Origin: Icerya purchasi
Taxonomy: Eukaryota > Arthropoda > Insecta > Hemiptera > Monophlebidae
Assembly: GCA_039619475.1 (NCBI GenBank)
Contig: CM077115.1
Coordinates: forward strand, 487,155,352-487,219,351
DNA length: 64,000 nucleotides
Direction: 5' to 3'
A program made the position numbers and the translations under genes. This document shows, one piece after another, positions 57,901 through 64,000 of this stretch. A model generated the notes under the pieces. That model was given only the letters and a program-made list of their open reading frames with translations. It did no database searches and had not been told where the DNA came from. Position 1 is the stretch's first letter. The number at the start of each line of letters is the position of its first letter.

Positions 57901-59147
57901 TACTACAACAACCGGCAAGTTGCAACAGGTTGAAAAGAAGGAACGCTATTGGACTAGCGTGACTATTCGATAAATAAATTCGAGACCGGCTGATGGGCAG
58001 ATTTTGAAATTCACGATCTTATTAACATTAAAATCTAGTATACTACATATATAGTCAATTCTAAAAATGTGAAGAAAAGAAATTAAAAAAAAATAAAATT
58101 AATTTATGTTAGCAATTTCTGTAATTTAAAATTAATACGATGATTCCTTTTTATAACAAATGAAAATTCAAGATATCTCTGTCAAAAATTGTAAAGCCAG
58201 CAAAACGTTTTAATCGTATTTTCGATGAAAATTATGATATGCGCATTATTCAAATTTATCAGCGTGTATATTTTATTTCCATATAACACTAGCCTCCTTT
58301 TATTTCAACATGAAAAGTTCCGTTCTGAAGACCGTTTCGTAATGATTTTTCACCTTCCACCATTTCAGAAATAATCAAAGAATCCATTAAAAATTGTTCA
58401 ACTACACTAAGCGATATAAAAATTACAATTATCATTAATTGCGAATTCCCCCAAAAAAAAAAAAAAAAAAAATGTAAACATAGAAGAGTATACAGCATGT
58501 ACGAATTATTAACATAGATAAAATTAATGTAAATCATTTATTTTCACATTAAACACGAATATGTAAGATCAAGCGAAGGTTAAAAATTAAAAATAAAACT
58601 ATAAATAACGTTCCGGGATTAATTATTTCCAAAATTGCGAACCATGTAGCTATAATATGTTCTATTATGTATTTTTACATCGCGTTTCTTCGAATATACA
58701 TGCATGTATATACGTTTATAGTAATTTAAGCACTCTAACTGAAAAAATATTCGATTTAAATTATACCGATTCCTTGTGTAACCTTTTCTTTCAAAAGGAG
58801 AAGATTGTAAATATATTTTAAATTGTCTGAGTTACGAACATATTCAGATATATTTGTATACAATACGTAAATTTTTAGAATAGGCAAAATTGTTAAAATA
58901 CTAGTTTTACAGCTGTTTGTAAGTATACGCTGTTGTTTCTTGATTATTCGTTTTCCGTTTTAAAAATATTCCAGTGCCGATTAAAAGAATAAATGAAGAA
59001 GTAATTAACGATTTTTATAGATTTTTTGCGGCATTTCCTTCATTAATTCGGGGCAAGTATTCCGCACAGGCCAAGTATAATGTTTTAAAACTAATTTTCA
59101 ATATTTTTGGCGCTATAGCTGAAATCTCCGTAGCAACAAGGAACTTC

Positions 59148-59178
<31 letters not shown>

Positions 59179-59819
59179 GCAGTATAGCGGTTATAATAAT
59201 TAAGGATGGTCAAAACTTAAGTGAAACCTTGTTTAAGGTGGTTCGGCGAAGGGTTTCGCTAATTTCGCAGCAAAATTTAATATGCTAGAGGAAGAAAAGT
59301 TAATAATTTTGAAATTGGAGTCAAATTAATTTTTGTCCGATCTTAATTTTCAATTTTCCGACAAAACTCGTTAATTTTGTTATTAAAAAATATCGCGCCC
59401 AATTTAGTCTTACTCTTTTCTTTCTCCTTCTCACTCGTTTCCCGAATAAACTGTCTGGAAGAAAAGTCATTATCGTTTGACTGAAATTAACTTTTTTTCC
59501 TTCAAATAATCCAAACGGAAATAACAAAAATTGCGCCAAACACGAAACTAATGATTACACAAGCGTTTATTCAAAGTTCCTTGTCGAGTTTAAACCTTTT
59601 TAAAAAATCAAATGCATTTTTTTGAAACTTCACCAAGTTGTTGTTGTCTTGTGTAACATTTTTCTAGCACATTCGTTAATAAATACTAGCATACTTTAAA
59701 CAAAAAACAAGAATATTATATAAATATAGAACACAAGTGTGCGCGCATGTATATACATATATAACATACATTGTAGATACGTGCGTGTAGACAATCATTT
59801 ATTTATTAGCTAGATTTCA
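57901..59819. other. Unassigned sequence with poly-A and TA runs
   Basis: Twenty A at 58453-58472 and a TA microsatellite at 59149-59174. A 67-codon plus frame at 58974-59177 ends in the microsatellite and is unrecognised. Confidence 0.4.
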
Positions 59820-62330
59820 CGATTGGCCGCTGATTCAAAATTGTTGTTTTTCCGGCCCTATGTCGATGTTCCCCTTCATCATATAATGTCTTTCTTTTTC
59901 CTCGTCCCCCCGTTGATTTTTCCTTACGTAAACGTAATAATTCATATTTCTCGATTTTCATAATATTGTCGAAATAACTCAACTTCTCTGTTTCTCGATT
60001 ACGTTAAATATTTATTTCTCGGCATTTGCTCTTTGCGATACTTTGTTGTTCGTTACTTTCTGCGTCTATGAAATTCTCATGATTCTCCTGTGCAGCCACA
60101 TTTCACCAGCTTCTTCTAGGTACCTCAGTGTATTTTTCTCGTATATATGTCGCTGCCTCTGCACCATATAATAAAATAGAGTGATTTGTTTTATGCGTGC
60201 AAACTTAAAGATGGGTCCGTGAGTAATTTTCGTATATTTTTCCAAAAACTGCTTTAGCATAACGACATTTTAGCCAGCTACCGTGGCGTACTTGATTAGT
60301 TAATTGTGTTTCGTTCAGGTGTAGAACTCTGGGTTCGAATCCCGTTGTCGTATATTGAAACTTTTAAAAATTCCACTCACTCTGGATTAACGCCTATATA
60401 TAGTTACTCCCGAAATAAAAAAATAATTAAATAACACATCTTCTTTTGACTTTGGAAAATTAATCGAGCCTGTTCTTAATATAACTACCTAAGTATATGA
60501 ATCCTGCAACTTCTAAGTTTATTTCATTAATCAGTTGCATTACGATGTGTTTTGTGGTTGATAATAATGAATTTCGTTTTTCTTTCATTAACTGCAAGTA
60601 CCGTACTGTTTACCTCCCGGATCAATTCTACTAACTAGCTGCTGTAATTCTTCGTAGCAGTTTGCTAACAAAACGGTATCGTAATCAAATTGAATGTTGT
60701 TAATATGTTTGCCGTCTATTTTAATTTGGAATTTATTTTTCTGTAATGCACCTTTAAACATCGCATTAGCGTATACATTGAACGATAGTAGTGACAAAAT
60801 TCATCCTTGCCTCAGCCCTCTGCATACATGTACTGATTCTGACTCCGTATATTATACGAATTTTAGCACTTTGTTCCTAGTCTATATAGGTTCTATATTA
60901 TCCTTTGATCATATTTATCTACCGCTTTTTACTTTAATATCTGTATTCATTTAGTCACATTTGACACTATCAAAAGTCTAATCCAAAAAGCAGATAAAAA
61001 CATCGCCTTTCTGGTCCCGGCATTTCTATAATACTATATTGACTGCAACTGATGCTTCTCTAGTCCGAGATTCTTGATGGAAGCCAAACTGACAATCGTC
61101 TAAATCTCGTTCACATTTATTACGTATTCTCGCGCGTATTATCCGCGGAATAATTTTTAACAGATGGCTCATCAAGCTAATCATTCTATAGGCATCACAT
61201 TAGACTGCGCCTTCTTTGGTAAGGTTATAAATACAAATGCTAACCATTCATCGGCTATGTCGTTATAAATTTTATTAAAAATCTTTCAATAATGTAATAA
61301 CATCAACCGGTACATTGTTCGCATCTACCGCATTCTACATTTTGTTACTTTTACAGCGAGTTCCACTTCTGATTGTAAAATTTCTAATTTTACATTTTTA
61401 ATTGTCTGCGTCGGATTTTTATATCTCTTAGATCTTTAAACATGTTCTCAGTATACCTCGTTATACCTCGTCCAGACTTTCATCTTTTACTTCGAATGTG
61501 TCGTCGTCCTTGTTTAATTTCGTTGAGCTCTTTTTCTTTTTTTCGTCTTTTTAAATAGGCCAGTTATTTCTTCAGTTTCCTAATGCATATTAAAATAATC
61601 GTGTTTATTCTTCATTTCTTCAATTTCTTGGCTCTGCCTCTTTCATCCAGCTTTACCTGCCGAATTTCATACGTTGTATACATTTATATTTTTGTTTATC
61701 GATATAGTGTGTTTTATTAGTGTATTTTTGGCTATACGACGTTGATTCATCAGTTCCAAGATTTCTTTGAAATCTGCGTGCATATTAATTGTCCTCTGTA
61801 ATGTTCGTTATGCGTTATTTTACTCTTTATCTTTTTTTTGATCCTTCAAATATTTTTGAGAAGATTTTTATTTACCTGATAATGCACTTTTGATTTATAA
61901 TCGGCATTTTTTAATTTATTTAATTTTACCATGTGGTTCTGCTTTTTTTAATTCGTTTCCAACCCGACTTCAAATGTTGCTATAACATTGTGGGCAGAGT
62001 TTATGTTTGCGCCTGACGCTGCCACTCGTTTAATGGAATTTTGTAAATCATAATGTAATCGGTCTGGTTACGTATTTTTATCTCTTTATCACTACGAAGC
62101 GATTCCCATGTATACAATTTCCGCTTTGGCATTTTACACCACCTTACGTTTTACACAGAAGTCGAAGAGTCTTTCTTCTTTTTCGTTAATTTTACCTAAA
62201 CCAAAAGGTCCAATTAGATTTTCACACCTTCTCGTGCCAATTTCTGCGTTGTAATCTCCCATTATGGTTAAAATTCCATGCGGTTTGATACTTAAGTTCC
62301 TCAATATTATTGTAGATATCTTCAATTTAT
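59820..62330 (-). pseudogene. Decayed endonuclease-RT LINE, second copy
   Basis: Motifs appear in the correct order on the minus strand. The endonuclease GDYNAEIG is at about 62240-62265. RT QFGFHQESRTREASVAVN is near 61090-61040, then FLD-x-TFDSVKC near 60990-60960. LLSFNVYANAMFKGALQKNK leads to FDYDTVLLA near 60675, where FADD has become FDYD. The C-terminal GEMWLHRRIMRIS is at 60066-60105, then after a TAG in place of Trp TQKVTN, and KLSYFDNIMKIEKYELL with GGRGKRKTLYD near 59990-59870. Heavy frameshifting and a damaged catalytic box show it is long dead. A tRNA-like SINE is inserted at 60277. Confidence 0.7.
60277..60437 (+). mobile_element. tRNA-like SINE inside the LINE relic
   Basis: TGGCGTACTTG at 60284-60294 fits box A and GGTTCGAATCC at 60332-60342 is a perfect box B, at tRNA-like spacing. 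The segment breaks the LINE between its RT and C-terminal parts. It ends in an A-rich AAATAAAAAAATAATTAAATAA-type tail. It differs in sequence from the SINE family at 2640 and 10595. A tRNA pseudogene is the alternative. Confidence 0.5.
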
Positions 62331-64000
62331 CGGCCGTTGGTATATATGTATATACATATATACTCGTATTTGTATGATATTTATAAATGTACTCTGGAAC
62401 TTAAAATCTGAGGATAATATGAAACCTGTTTTTTCGGTTTTTTTTAAATTTATATAATATAACGTGTTATGTGTGGAGAATATATTATTTCCTGACAGCT
62501 ATTCCAACTCTATTAATGTGTTTTGAGTTTTGACTAGCGGAATATATAACTGCAGAATTCCCGTATTAAACCGCGTAATATTATTTCCTAAAACTCAATT
62601 TGTACGATTAAATTTGAGAACATCCGCCAATAAAGTTATTCTATCCTATGTATCTACCGCTATAACTGTTGTTGGTAATATCAGCATTGCAGGTCAACTC
62701 TCTAATGACGAATTCACGTACGTTATAAGCTGCCGAAGACGACAGGTGTATATTAAATATGTAAATTATTATACAATGGTCGCTAAATTATTTCTTTTAC
62801 AGAACAATGGTCACAACCATACAATTTTCATCCACTTAAAAGACTAGATACTGTGAAACCTTTTCTCCTATTCATTTAAGCGTACGTGAACATCAGTGCA
62901 GACAAAAATGAAAATCCTTCCTCTGAAGACCTATATACATATGTAGGTACAAATATGGACCATTTTATAAAAAAAAACACTACACTAAAACTTCAGAAGC
63001 ACTCGCTGACCAGTGTATCACCGGTATTTCCACCCTGTCAAATAATCAAACGACTAGCTCTCGAGGAAAAAGTCCGCTTGCAAAAAGATATGAACAGCTA
63101 ATTAACAGACTAAACTTAAAATAATTCCGACATGACAGAAAGGGTCGAAAACGGGTTTTCACTGCCAATAATCAACCTTTATAACGGATTACAAGGAGTT
63201 TAAGGTTTTATCAAGGTAGCAGGGACATGCCGACACTTCATTAAGTATGCGTGTCCATGTACAAATAAGTACCATGAACGAAAACCACATTCTCACTAGA
63301 AGTATCGAGGGTTAAAGTTTTCGGATTATCAGAAAGTTATCAGACCGAGTTTTCGTATTTTTCGGAGATAAACTATAATTGACGGCAATGACGGTGCTCT
63401 TAACATCAACTAATAAATTGTTCAGTTATCACGGAATCAGAACATCGTATAATTCGGTGAATCTCTAGCTTCAATGATTACTATTAGCATTACATTTTCC
63501 CGTGAAATTATGTGTGCACAAGTTTAGACAACGTGTGTTCATGGTTAAAGGTTTTTTTCTTTTCTTTTTCTTTTTCTTTCTCTTTCTCTTTCTTTTTTTG
63601 ATGGATTTGTCAACGAAGACATTAGCCCGAGAGAAATGGAAAGAAGAAGAAAATAACACATTATATTATTAAGCGTTTCGAGGATACAGCATAAAAATAA
63701 TTCAAAGGCAGGAATAATTACACATATGTTTTTGAAAATAAGAGTTAAGATTTGTTTCAAATAAATGTTATAATTTTTGACCGTAACTTTTTTCAGATAA
63801 TTTTTTACATAATTATCATTTTTTCATCGTATTCGCACAATACAGATTAAATAAATTTCCTATAAGAATGAAGAACTATTATTTATCGTAACACAGTGTA
63901 CAGCTGTAAAACTGCGTGCAAGCTATACTTTTATAAATAAAACAATTTCGTGGAATATTATACATCGTCTGCTCTGAAACACATTACCGGATACGGATCA
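62331..64000. other. Unassigned sequence to the window end
   Basis: A short TATATG/CATATA run lies at 62340-62365. The longest frame (62530-62847 plus, 105 codons) has no recognisable domain. A pyrimidine-rich TTTCTTT tract lies at 63553-63598. No repeat boundary is seen. Confidence 0.4.

Overview
This is an AT-rich animal genomic window, most likely from an arthropod and probably an insect. The evidence is indirect. It carries decayed non-LTR retrotransposons of I-like, Jockey-like, CR1/Jockey-like and RTE-like types, a mariner relic, hAT-type miniature elements with 8-bp duplications, a Mutator-like long-TIR element, tRNA-derived SINEs and long TA/CATA microsatellites. I see no bacterial operons, no intact host gene, no rRNA and no CRISPR array. 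A mollusc or another invertebrate cannot be excluded.

Layout. Bases 1-12,880 hold LINE relics (541-1910, 6028-6728, 11570-11990), two SINEs, a dispersed repeat and one hAT-type element (8330-8970). Bases 13,181-16,713 are an almost intact RTE-like LINE on the minus strand. It is one 1057-codon endonuclease-reverse transcriptase frame broken by only two stop codons, and it sits between two TA-rich microsatellite blocks. Bases 17,929-24,750 are a nest: a dispersed repeat carrying a foldback MITE, then an internally deleted mariner element (18850-23004), and inside the mariner a 3.2-kb element with ~620-bp inverted repeats and a 9-bp target duplication. Bases 27,330-29,880 are LINE relics with recognisable RNase H. 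A second hAT-type MITE lies at 31559-31863.

The main find is at 35,423-54,020: an 18.6-kb, nearly spacer-free inverted repeat. Two ~9.3-kb arms, apparently identical over most of their length, are separated by 13 bp. The whole has matching ends (AGTAGTATAAAAATGGGGG) and a perfect flanking direct repeat (TGAGAT, or TTGAGATA if the end is read one base later). It therefore looks like a discrete inserted element rather than an assembly fold-back. Each arm has its own diverged inverted ends, as though two 9-kb elements had fused tail to tail. Inside are C-rich 31-bp subterminal repeats, several families of degenerate tandem repeats, older direct duplications, and four decayed copies per arm of an unrecognised protein-coding module. 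No transposase, polymerase, integrase or capsid gene was recognised. The ends resemble the 6-bp duplication and 5'-AG ends reported for Polinton/Maverick elements, but assignment is open.

Bases 54,021-64,000 return to AT-rich sequence with three LINE relics, a tRNA-like SINE and an unusual pair of interleaved inverted repeats at 54321-54486. Genes in this window do not form a pathway. It is a graveyard of mobile elements, in which nesting order gives relative insertion ages.
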